NCBI GenBank assembly: GCA_949317995.1
Contig: OX439038.1
Span: 76,642,659-76,706,658, forward strand
Direction: 5' to 3'
DNA: 64,000 nucleotides
DNA from: Acholoe squamosa
Taxonomy: Eukaryota > Annelida > Polychaeta > Phyllodocida > Polynoidae
Shown here: positions 22,891-34,330 of the stretch, piece after piece
Layout of the letters: every line of letters begins with the position of its first letter
How positions within the stretch are numbered: the first letter of the stretch is position 1
Program-made: the position numbers and the translations under genes
The notes under the pieces: model-generated
Databases searched by the model: none
Seen by the model: only the letters and a program-made list of their open reading frames with translations
Told to the model about the DNA's origin: nothing

Positions 22891-24043
22891 GTAATAATTG
22901 AAAAGTTGCCGGATAATGACAGGACAGCGGGAACTTATAATCACGCCACCCCACGGCATTCCATGAACTACTGCAGGGGATCCAGTTCTCCTTTAATCCA
23001 GAAAGGGGGAGGGACAGCAAGAGCTTTTAATTTATACATTACATTCCTATTAACCATTATAGTAACATAGTATAGAGCGGTTTGGTGTGAGGGGGGTGGT
23101 CTAGGAGGTCCAAGGTAAACATAGGTGTTTGCCTTTTTTAGCCACTGGCTCTCCAGGGGCCAGTAGCCTAATAAATAATTTGGCCCACAGCTGAAGCTGT
23201 TGGCCCGGGATTTCCAGCTGGAAACCCATGTTTAATGTATAGAAAATCAATAAAGAACTTTTTTGAAAATTTGAAACTCTAATATAGGCACTTTATTAGT
23301 AATTTGTCACCCATAACGGTTGCTGTTTTTCATGTCCCTGCCACATTGTTAAGAGTCAGATTTAGTGGTGAAAAATCCACTGGGCATCCGGGCCAGAAGG
23401 AAGGTTGTTGTAAGAAAGACAACACTAGCCAGCACTCAAAACTACTGGCCATTGGCCACCGGGCCAGTGTGAGTGTCTACCCCTGATTGATTCAACTCAG
23501 GTTGCCCATTAGGAAGGAAGGTTCTATTGGGGACAACATGGGTAAATTATGGGGCAACCAACTTGGTTTGTAAAGTTTGATAACGTTTGAAACACTTTAA
23601 AATATGCTTTTCTGTGTACTCCAAATATGTTTTTCTTTGATATTCTATAAAAACATTTTCATATCTATAGGTTAAAGAGATTAAAACATTTAAAACGTAA
23701 CTTTTTACATGCGTTGAAAACTTTTCAATTAATGTTAAGGCACTTTTTTTCCAAACATTTTCTGCGTCCAAACCTCTTTCAAACGATCCTGAACATTGAA
23801 AAAAAGTTTATTTGCCAAGTGGGAAGTGATTCAAACATCACGCCAACACATAATAGCTAAAGTGTATTTGGTTAGCTACCATGGGCCAGAACCCAGATTT
23901 ATAACTCTCTTTTGATGTGCATGTCAACATGATTACAATGAGTCGTATGCAAGTATGTAATTATACATGCAATCATGTTACAATGATGTTTTAGGTAAGA
24001 AATAAAATTTTAGATGTTAAGGATATAATGGACGACTCTCCCA
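22891..24043. other. intergenic with repeat fragments
   Basis: CCAGTGTGAGTGTCTACCCC at about 23464-23484 is one end of the small element seen whole at 43417-43558. Text rich in GGGCCAG/CTGGCC precedes it from about 23130. No gene is seen. Confidence 0.5.
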
Positions 24044-24088
24044 TTTAAGCTGATAAACAGAGCAGAATGGTCTGTTTATCAGCTTAAA
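24044..24088. repeat. perfect 18-bp inverted repeat with 9-nt loop
   Basis: TTTAAGCTGATAAACAGA (24044-24061) and its exact reverse complement (24071-24088) flank GCAGAATGG. It is AT-rich and stands alone. Confidence 0.85.
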
Positions 24089-24192
24089 TACATAGAAAAT
24101 TTAAAGGTTGAGTGCATTTGAATAGATTTACATTGATAGAAATGTGCGTGAAACTTTCCATTTCTTTACCTCAAACCACCTCAGGTGTCATT

Positions 24193-24702
24193 CCCACTGG
24201 GCACATCAACATTGATTCAGCGTTGAAACAACATTTGCAATGTTTGCATATCAACGGTTGATTTAGGTTTGAAATATTGTTGAATTTGAAAGTTGACACA
24301 ACATAATCAAAATCAACTGTGATTCAACATCTAACTACAGCGCTGATTCAACGCTTGTATTTCTATGTTGATTCAATGTTGACACAACATTGATATGATG
24401 TTGAAACAACGTTGATATTTGTCAGGGCATTCTTTGTTGACATGTCAATGTTGAATCAATATTGAATCAACATTGAAATCAATATTGTTGATTCAACATT
24501 GACAAATCAATGCTGAGTCAACATTGAATTGAGAACAATATTTCAACATTGATATGTCAACTGTTGATTGGATGTTGAAATGGTGTAGGTTGACAACAGT
24601 GAAATAGAATCATTGAAAAGGTGTTGAGGACAGGTTGATCAACATCATCAACACAATATCAGCGGGTTGTCAACGTTGATGCAACATTCTGTGCCCACTG
24701 GG
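24193..24702. mobile_element. MITE with CCCACTGGGCACA ends, copy 1
   Basis: The left end CCCACTGGGCACA is mirrored by TGTGCCCACTGGG at 24690-24702. The 510-bp interior is made of many variants of TTGATTCAACATTGA in both orientations, so it can fold extensively. A second copy lies at 60598-61200. No coding frame. Confidence 0.75.
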
Positions 24703-24954
24703 TTGTGCATTGAGTTATTGAAGGCTTATAAAAGCTCGAAAAGATGAAAAAGAACATAATTTCTTCATCTAAAGATCTATGCAGTATGAAACAACATTAA
24801 AAGAAATGCTGGAGAACCAAACAGTTTATTATACAGTTCAAAATGTGTGCATACTAGACAAGTATGGTATATTTATCATTGATGTAACATTTAGGGTAAT
24901 CTCTTTTAATTTCTTTTTTAAAGACATCTTTATCCTTAATCAGTGTGTACTTTA

Positions 24955-25610
24955 TCTTTAACTTATTCCATCTCCTAATGGCCTCCTGATGGAAACTCTT
25001 ATATATAACCGGATTCTTGGATATCCTTTGAAATTATCTCAGGCCAAATTGCTGTCTGGTATTCCTGGGTCTAACATCAATAGTATTTGGTTGATTTTGA
25101 TTACTATGTGCATAAATTAAAAGATGTGTGTCACGTCTATCTTCCAATTTCTTACATTTACTCATAACACGAAGCTCATTTGTAGTGTGCCTGTGTCCTG
25201 CCAGTTAAGTAGCTGGCGAACCAATTACAAGTATTTCTTGATAATCCCAAGCTTTTTACTTTATTAATCAGCAATGGATGTGACACAGTATCAAAAGCCT
25301 TGGAAAAATCTAAGAACAGGCTATATGTGTCCTTATCCTTATCTATGGCATTATACAGACAGTTTAGGTATGTGGTGGTTGCAGTTAATGTGGACCGTCC
25401 TGGCCTAAAACCATGTTGAGTGTTGGTCATAATATCCCTTTCCTCAAAGAAACCTCTTAACCTATTGGCTATTATCTTTTCAAAAATCTTTCCCGGTAAG
25501 GACAGGAGTTATAGACCTAAAATTAGCAACTAGTTTACAATTCCCTTTCTTGGTATAGGTATAACTGTGCCTGCTTTCCACAGACTGGGGAAGGAACTAC
25601 TTTGTAGTTA
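24955..25610 (-). pseudogene. internally deleted LINE fragment
   Basis: On the minus strand 25600-25480 gives a damaged KKGNCKLVANFRSITP segment. 25430-25176 then reads QHGFRPGRSTLTAT, SLFLDFSKAFDTVSH and WFASYLTGRTQ, the N-terminal RT motifs of jockey/CR1-like LINEs. At about 25170 the sequence jumps to C-terminal text (RRDTHLLIYAH, then RNTRQQFG). The YADD core is therefore deleted. Several stops are present. Confidence 0.75.
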
Positions 25611-27238
25611 TTTATTAAAAATAAGAACCAGTTTGCCAGTATCACATAAGAATACCTTCTTTAAGATATAAGCTACTTATAGAGTATTAAGAGACAGACG
25701 GGAAGCATGACATTTCAGTGCACTTAACGCATGAGTAGCCTTAAGAGCCCTCAAGGACCCTCAGCAAATGTCCTCCCTCCTCCATTTATGTATACAGCAG
25801 GCACAGTCACTGTTGAGAGGAGGAGTGTTCCCTATAGGTGCTCTTGTTCTTAGGGGAAACCACCATGCATTTCTTTTGGCCACAGTGGTGGTAAGGCTGG
25901 AAAAGGAATAGTGAATGATCCATAGGACTTGCTGTACCTGACTGGGCTACCACCATGAAAATACTTAGGGTAGACTGACTAGGTCTTATAAGATGTTCCT
26001 ACGCTACCATCGCAGTGGTAGCAAGGGCAGGATCTTTTGAATTAACCTCCAGCATAGGCCAGTATGATATCCTGTTTAAGTCTATGGGTTATTTCTAAGG
26101 AAACTTAATTGTGTTAACTTAGATTAAAGATCCCGGGAGTTAAGTGACAGTATCACATACCCTGTATACATTCATGTGGCAGGCTCAAAAAGGAGTATCA
26201 AGGTCATCAGAGTGCTTGCACTTTTATGGCAAGCGATATGTTCACCCTTGATATCAGAGTTTCTTCATTTGATATCAGAATTCTTATCATTGATATAACA
26301 GCTATTTAGAATTTGAATTCACAGTTATTTTAGGGAAGCCCCTGTATCAGGATGATAATGGATGAAACATAAAAAAACCCACGTTTTTCTGTCATTTTGA
26401 GTGACTACCGATCCTCACAACGTTAATCAAAGACATCGTTATTATTGGAAACAAAGCAACCTTGGGGTCATGGTATGTTATGTAGTCTCTGAGGCACAGT
26501 CGAGGAGATGTACCACATGCTCAAAACAGGGTCTTATAGAACAATTGCCAATATATACTATATCAAGGATGCAGTATTATGCCTGTAGAGATTGAGATTC
26601 GTGCACAATGGTTACGGCTCATGACTTGTTTTCATGAATAACACCAGATTCAAATGAGTCCAGATCGCAGAAGAGGTAAAAACTATGGCGTTATTCTATT
26701 ACATGTACTTCCCGTTCCATTATGTTGGTAGCCGCAAGATTAAACATCATGCAATATCTACGTACCGGAAATGCGCCCTCTGAGACTGATTCTCCATCTT
26801 TTTCTCACTTACAGAGTCTCCCGCCGTGATTACTGTGCCAGCCTTTTCTCAGAAATAATGGCGCTATATTACACCATGTCGTAAATCGTAATATGCCACT
26901 TGGCAGAGGAATACAACGTTTCTATGTCAGAAAAGAAACATAAGTAAATATGTTATTAGGCCTAAGCTTTATAAGTTCATTTGAAAATGCAAAAGGTCTA
27001 GATTGCTCAGAAAGAGTATGAATCAATACGAATACAAACGAATTCCCATAACTGAATTTTACAAAGGTGTGCATTAGTATCTGGTACAATGAACAAGTGT
27101 CCACAGTTCCCGAGAGGTATGATATCCCCCTTCACTGATAGAATAGATAGGAGGCACAATGGAAATAATCTACTGCCAAAAAAGGTCTAGAAGAAGATGT
27201 GTCTCATCATTACAAAACGGTTCAGAAGTTGAACCTAG
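25611..27238. other. intergenic, no gene seen
   Basis: Short open frames only, none with family features. A CTTAGGGGAAAC segment near 25850 also occurs near 2850. Nothing else is recognised. Confidence 0.5.
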
Positions 27239-27480
27239 AAACTATTGACATATTGCCCATGTACAGCTCATCAGGAGCTTTCATTTGATATATTGTATAT
27301 AAACTACATTGCAAAAGATATGCACATAATGTATTAGAAATCTACCAAAAATTCGTTTTTGAAAATGCTGATATTTTTGACACTAGACCAATTTGGAGGT
27401 CCATATCTAGGTTTCTGAATGTGCGACTTCCTGTCATTTTGCAAGGGTGGGTCACTAAAAGATATTGGACTTATAGATAA
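27239..27480. mobile_element. partial copy of the GTGACCCA MITE
   Basis: Contains AGCTCATCAGGAGCTTTCATTTGATATA and GTGCGACTTCCTGTCATTTT near 27421, matching the right half of the complete element at 39717-40171. The left inverted end is missing or decayed. Confidence 0.5.
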
Positions 27481-27565
27481 TGAAGGTACAACCTACATTT
27501 GTCTATTAAAACGTAGTTATCATCGATACTTAGTATGGATCATCTAACTGGGATTAGCACCATTA

Positions 27566-27905
27566 CCCAGTAAACACCATACCAAACTGCTATGTAGATC
27601 TTCGGTATAACTAGGTTTGGTTCCTGGCAAATTGGGTTGAATTACGTTTTTCTTGCTTGGTATATATATGGATGTTCAAACATTAAGGTTTAACTATGTT
27701 CTAGATACGTATCATCTAAAATACGTTTTCCTATGTATTTTTACATTTTTCTTGTACCAAAAAGCTACCTAAAGTTTTTAAAAAATCAAAAAAATCTTAT
27801 AATGCTCCCTATATGGAAATCGTTTCCAGGTATGGCCTGGGATTGATCCCAGGACCCCTGGATTTGAAAAGCTTTGCTCTACAGACTGAGCTATCCAGGC
27901 AGTCA
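27566..27905. mobile_element. repeat with tRNA-like segment, partial copy
   Basis: CCCAGTAAACACCATACCAA at 27566 starts a stretch similar to 56953-57120. At 27900-27830 on the minus strand lies a tRNA-like segment: TAGCTCAGTCTGTAGAGC as an A-box region and GGGATCAATCCC as a B box with a pairing T stem. The acceptor and anticodon stems do not pair, so it is a tRNA-derived repeat and not a tRNA gene. Confidence 0.6.
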
Positions 27906-28093
27906 ATTTATCTATAATCAAGAGCATAATATATATGCCCACTTCATCATGGTGCTCTTAAGCCATGATAGGAATATTCTACAAGTAACATTGTATAATG
28001 TTAGCAGTCCTTAGTGATGCTTCAGCAGCTTCAGTTCAAGATAATCCTTATAATGAGTTATAGGAAACATTAAACCTTTTTCAGTACATCAAC

Positions 28094-30645
28094 ATGGCAC
28101 CTTCAATCCAAGATGGTCCTTATGCATGGCTGGTATGTGCTGCCTGCTTCTTTAACATCGCCCTTCTGGGTGGATTCATCCTCACCACAGGTAGATATTT
28201 ACATTGGTTGTCCTCATGACCTATATTATAACATGACATGACTTTCATAGCAACAGAGTGAACAATCAATTGTTTTTTTTGAATGACAACAAAAGTGTGA
28301 CAAATATTTCTGCAATCATCTTTGATACGCTGTCCATTTCCCAAATTTTCCAGAGATCCATCGTTAATTTTTAGGAAATTCCTTGTACATTTGCATACCA
28401 CTGTACTGCCACCTGGGGCTTCTTGTAAAAACTTTACTTTTATGAGGACTCCTGGTAATTTAAACAGTTATTTATTTACAGTGTAACTTCAGGTAATTTC
28501 TCACATCAACTTAAACACTACAGGTCTCAGATTTCTGTTTTATGCATAAGACCTTCATTTCAAATGCATCTTTTATGTCCAACCAATCCTCTTCTTTCAG
28601 GTGTTTTCTACATCTTGTTCAAGGAAAGCCTGGATGCGACGGACAGTGAGGTATCATTAATTACCTCAATAAATGTGGGTGTCATGCATCTTGTCTGTAA
28701 GTACATATCCAGGTGAATTAAAAGCAGTTTTACCCAAATTGTCTTCAAGATGATCCTTTTCTCTAATTTACTTATATAGCACACTATATATCAAGTAATA
28801 TTTTCAGCTCCCTTTGTTGGAATACTGAGTGAGAGATATGGAGTAAGATGTGTGTCCATGATTGGTGCTTTTTTATCAATGGTTGGCATGGCTTGTGCTG
28901 CATTTTCAATGAAGGTAATTAATCATTTCTGTTCAGAAAGGTGAGAGAAAAAACACATCACCATGAGTTGAAATATCTTTATTTGGCATACAAATTTACA
29001 TTTACAAGGGGAGTTTTTAAAAGAATGCCAACTGTATACCATAATAAATCACATATTACAATTGGTTTATTTGAGAATTCATCGAGCTTATTTCTAGTCA
29101 ACCAGGTTGCATGGCTCTTCAACTTCATGCAGGTCCTTGCTGTTCAGACTTTTTATGTATTTTTCTTTATAACAGATGTTTGATACATTTAGTGACGATG
29201 CTTTTTTAAGAGAGAAAGTCAGTGTTTAACCAATTCCCTTTAGAAAATTATGCACAAATGAACAATAAGGTATATGAATAGAAAATTGTTTCACTTCCAA
29301 AGCTATTCAAGCATTGCACCAGTATTTACTCTGCTTCAGATTTATCAGCTCTACCTCAGCTATGGTATGATTTCTGGACTAGGCCTCGGGATGATATTGA
29401 ACTGTTCTGTGTCTATTCTGGACCCGTACTTCAGTAAGTTTAAGAGAACTGCATGTGGTCTAGCAATGACAGGTTTTGGTATTGGAACCTTTATTTTTCC
29501 TCCTGTTCTGAAAACACTGGAAGATATCTATGGATGGAGAGGAGCGATTCTCCTACTGGCTGGGATAAGTGTCCATATGATGCTGACTAGTGCACTTTTC
29601 CGCCCTTTTACTTCTGAACCTTCACATAAAGTTTATGGCATATACAAACAGAATGGAATACTGGATCACAAAGGAAGATTCACCAGGGAATCCAATCAGT
29701 TACATCTGAGTAGAAATTCTGATTGTCAAATCAAACAAAGTGGACTACAATATGAGATAACCAGATTTTTGTCTGTTTTTAAAATTTTACCTTTCCTTTG
29801 CCTGATCGCCTTTACATTAATACATGTTTGGGCATTGGCAATAGTCCTAACACATTTTGGTGCCTATGCTTTAACCTGCAGCTGTTCTACTACAGATGTG
29901 GTTGGATTATACATGGCCTTTGGCATTAGCTCTGCAATTTCTCGTCCATTAATAGGAGTCATAGCACAAGTAAGCAATGCCAATGTTGCTGCCTTTATAA
30001 TGGCAACTCAGGTTCTAAATGGATTATTAACACTGTGTGTACCCCTTATGAATCAGCTATGGATGTTTTATCTATATGCTGTACTGTTTCAAATCCTCAT
30101 TACACCTTACAACTCTCTCAGTCCTGTGTGTGTGATGGAGCACGTGCCCAAACCACAGGTTGCAGTGGCATATGGTCTTGTTATGATGGCCGCTGTACCA
30201 GGATTTTCAATGGGAGGACCCCTTTCAGGTAAAATTTCTTACTTGAGCTACTCTGGTGTGGTGTGTAAAATACATATAAGACTAAATTGCACATTCCTAT
30301 CTTGAACTATTCAGTTGTACATACTGCTTCTACTTATGTGTGAAAAGCACCTCTGGCCTTTGAACTTACCCTAAATATGGGAATTCATTTCCTTTTTGCA
30401 TGGTTACATGCATGTATTTATACATGTAAGGATATAAACTTCCAAATATAACCATTTACAATATATTATGTTATCACTCTCTGATCACACCTTCATTATC
30501 TTTTGCAGTATGGCTGCATGATCACACACAAGTGTATGACTACTCCTTCTTTGTGGCAGGTGGGATTGAAATATGTGCTGGGTTGATCATGGGACCTGCT
30601 TCATACTACATTTATAAAAAGAGACTCACAAAGAATTCTGGGTAG
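28094..30645 (+). CDS. monocarboxylate transporter-like protein B (SLC16 family)
   Basis: Five coding exons on the plus strand: 28094-28190, 28601-28696, 28808-28914, 29340-30228, 30509-30645, all GT-AG. They total 1326 nt and 441 residues. The start is MAPSIQDGPYAW, with DGPYAW as the SLC16 TM1 motif. LDPYFSKFKRTACGLAMTG matches the TM5 motif. Exon 4 carries most of the membrane helices and a polar loop of about 70 residues. Intron positions and phases equal those of transporter A, and exon 4 is one codon longer. The C-terminus ends KKRLTKNSG and is shorter than in A. The pair probably arose by inverted duplication. Substrate is unknown. Text resembling the start-codon region is repeated once just upstream (28024-28060). 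Confidence 0.88.
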
Positions 30646-31679
30646 AGAGAGATACTGCAAAATATTTGCTGCAAATCCAAATACATATACGAGGAAAGGT
30701 AATCATAATTGGCATGCGGAGAGCAACAATTAACTATTTTATATAATGTATCTAATATTTATATAAGTAGTTGGTTGATAATCTGTGTTTCCATTGTTTT
30801 ATTTTATTTTCATGTTTATTCATTCCTTTGACCAAGGGAAATCATCTACAGTGCCGGCTATCATTAGGTATTTTACAAGTGATGACAGTAGATCTATTGT
30901 GGATGAGTAGTAAACTGCATTTTAATACATTTTAATTCAACGTTGAGGGAGTTTAGAGTATTGTAAAACTCCATGCATCAGCAAAAGTTGGGGCTGGTTT
31001 AGACTATAAAATGACCGAAATTTGACCCCAAGTGCACCTCATAGAAGGGACCTGAGTTTAGCGTGGGTCTATATACCCAAGGTGCATCTTATATGTTGGG
31101 TCTTATAGTACCTAATTTGCATATCAAACCCTGCATTGCTCCTTAGATTATTGTATGGCTGTGGAAGACTATGACAATATGGGTTACTCAGCTTTGCTTC
31201 AGAATTCTATGAGGGGCACCATAAATCAGAGTCTATGGTATTGGTAATAGTGCATATATCTCACACCAGATGGAGGCAACCTTGAGAGAGGCAAGTAGCT
31301 TGAATATATCCATATTCCTATATGTGTTCAATACTGGAGCTATGATAACAAATGGCACTATTTGACAAGTGAAGTGGTACTAATGGACAAGTGACAACCC
31401 AAAAGGTATTGTTAGATTACATTTGCAAAATGGAAAAGTGACAATCCAGTAGGTATTGTTAGAATAAATTTTGAAAATTGGCACCAAAAAGCCATATTTT
31501 GATTTAAAGCCTATAGATTAACAAAACTAGAAATGGGAAACAAAAGTAGATTCCAGCAATTACTTACAAAATGCTGAACACTTAAACATTTTCTGAAACA
31601 CACTCTTACTCTACTCCTCCATACTTAATTTGGTATTTCAAGGATGGACATACAAGATTGGATAGACCTCATGTAAGCT
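30646..31679. other. intergenic between convergent genes
   Basis: Holds a decayed TACCGTAA-family remnant at about 31005-31120 (GCATCTTATATGTTGGGTCT). A two-copy repeat of about 60 bp lies at 31375-31480 (AAGTGACAA-CC-AGGTATTGTTAGA). No gene is seen. Confidence 0.5.
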
Positions 31680-33019
31680 TTAGTCAAGCGAAATGTATCG
31701 CACCCCCTTTTGGGAGTATATACTAGAAAGTACCTGTAGAACGATGTACAAAATGGCTATATTGACCATACCTGTGAATACAAAATAGAGGTAGACCCAG
31801 GTGCCATAGAAGTCAAACAGACACCCTGCCATGGCTTGGTATACGGCAGCCCCAATACCACACCCAAAATAGGCCAAGCCCATTGCACCCACTGTCATAT
31901 CAACATAGAGATCAGCCCAGGCAAGAGCAAGTGGGAGGAAAGAGGGCATGGCTAGACTAAACAGGCAGGTGAGGATGGTAAAACTAAGCTTACTGTACTC
32001 CCCCCAAATAAATAAGGCTATGCTGGTTATTGTGCCAAAAGCTACCTGACTAGGAAATTGTGCCTTCGGTGGGAGCCAGGCCGCACCAAGGATATTCAGG
32101 CACCTCCCTACAATGATTCCCACCCAGTAAAAGGTGTGAATGTCTGCTGCCTCTTGTACAGTAAATCCTAGGGTGCTGCCCAGCATGTAGGTGTATATAA
32201 ACTTTGACATGAGGTTCTTACTGCCAAATATATGTAGGAACAGCAGGGTTAGAAGGACAAAGTAAAACAAACCAGAAACTGGATGACCATTGGTGCAGGA
32301 ACCCGGAGAGAGCGCCCTTGGCTTTTTACAGATTCATCCTTTACTTTCTTTGTGTCATTTTTGCACCTTGTGTCCTCTTTAGAGTCAAGATATTGGAAAA
32401 TACCAAAACCTATAGCTACCAAAACATTTGATGCAGCCGTTATCATAAATGGATACTGCAATGCTGCCTCTATGATGACACCTTGGATCGCTAGAAACTC
32501 TTCCCTGTTAGAAGCAGCTGTTTCCAACAATTCTTGGTTTATGGTTATGTTGTCAGAGCCTGGACTTTGTATGTTTGTGTCAAAAGGGCTGACAGTGAGG
32601 AAAGCGTTGACGGCATGAGGCATCCTGACACCCCCGATGCCCAACATTAGAAATTGCACCATCAGCATACAGCTTCCCTTGTCATTACACATGTTCATGG
32701 CACAGTTTGTCACACCTACAGGAATGTAGAAAAAGGCATGAGTATCAGTTAATCTGGATGCCTGCTGCTGTAAGCAACATCCCATGTAATAGCATACCAG
32801 CCACATTGCTAGAAAGACAAGACAAAACATAACACTCACATTATTTATGGGTTTAGGTAAGAAGTTAGTAGTAAAAGATGGTTTTCTTGAGTAAGAAATA
32901 TTGAAAACATTCCCAGCAAATTGTCGTGACTCCTCGTCAACGTGTGTGAAGTGGCTCACACATGTCGCTAGATGGAACACGACGTCGCTATAGCACAAGA
33001 TCACCAGGAATAGCAATGG

Positions 33020-33510
33020 TGGTGATCACATGGCCTCACCTCAGATGGCGAGGATGGTGATCACTCAGACTCACCAGGGATGGCGACGCGAGTGATCACT
33101 CACCTCGCTAGATAAAACACGCACCTGGTCATAGCACATGTTCACCAGGGATGGCGAGGATCGTGATCACTCATCCTCACCAGGGATGGTGACATGAGTG
33201 ATCACTCATCCTCACCAGGGATGGCGACATGAGTGATCACTCACTTCGCTAGATGAGACGCACACCATGTCATAATACACATTCACCACGGATGCCAAGG
33301 ATTGTGATCAGTCACCTCGCTAGATAAAATGCATACCTCGTGATAGCACAGGTTCACCTCAGAGGGTGAGGATCTTGGTCATCCACACTCACCAGGGATG
33401 GCGACACGAGTGATCACTCACCTCGCTAGATGAAACATGCACCACGTCATAGTGCAGGTTCACCATGGATGGCGACGCTGGTGATCACTCACCTTGTTAG
33501 ATGAAAAGCT
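33020..33510. repeat. intronic minisatellite with TGATCACTCA core
   Basis: Degenerate units of roughly 60 to 120 bp repeat GTGATCACTCACCTCGCTAG and TTCACCAGGGATGGCGA about eight times. It lies in the third intron of the MFSD4-like locus, close to exon 4. TGATCA is itself a palindrome. Confidence 0.8.
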
Positions 33511-33849
33511 CATGATCATCGACATTGGTAATCATGCAGCCTCACATCTGCCAGATCAAGGTATTGCCATATGTATCTTCCCTCTAACCACAGACAAGGT
33601 GTTCATGTTGATATTTCCCTATGTATTTTTACTGTAACCAGAGAAAAGGTGTTTATGGATAGTTGCTTTCATTTTAGAGATACCTCTATCTAAATTCAAT
33701 TGATATTCTCTCTATATAATCTTGTTTGATTCAACTCTGAAGTATTACATGGAAATCAGTGTGAAACAAAGCACATTTGATATGTATGGGACTTATACTT
33801 CATGCCCACACTTCCTAGATAGGCTACATGTTGAACAGTGGTGCTGTCT

Positions 33850-34330
33850 CAACAACTTTGGCAATGGTGGTGATAAGTTGCCACTGTGAGTGAGAGTGAG
33901 TGACAGATGATGCAATCCTCAGAGAGCATTGACTTGGAGTGACACAAATTCACGTATTGAGTGAGACCAATGTTGGCAATGGTGGTGATAAGTCGCCATT
34001 TTGAGAGAAGATTAACTAGGAGTGATACATACTCACGCAGTGAGTGAGAGCCATGTGGCAATGCAGGTGAAAAGTTGCCATTCTGACTGAGAGTTGACAG
34101 GCAGTGGCACATACTCACGCAGTGAGTTAGAACCATGTTGGCGATGGTGGTGATAAGTCACCATGCTTTGTGAGGGATGACAAGGGGTGGCACATACTCA
34201 CGCAGTGAGTGAGATCATGTTGGCGACTGTTGTGATAAATCGCCATGCCATGTGAGACTGACACACAGTGCCGAAAGATGACGCAGTGAGCTATCACTCA
34301 GAAAGGAGTCACCATTGATGACCAATCATG
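33850..34330. repeat. second intronic minisatellite, ~80-110 bp units
   Basis: TTGGCAATGGTGGTGATAAG and variants recur near 33858, 33971, 34050, 34137 and 34218, each followed by TCGCCAT and ACATACTCACGCAGTGAG. It lies in the same intron as the array at 33020 but has a different unit. Confidence 0.8.

Noticed and set aside
27830..27905. Possible tRNA gene on the minus strand
   Set aside because: D-arm and T-arm text is good, but the acceptor and anticodon stems do not pair, and it lies in a dispersed repeat. Treated as tRNA-derived.
32283..32618. 111-residue plus-strand frame
   Set aside because: Antisense shadow of exon 4 of the MFSD4-like locus, which has clear membrane-protein features.
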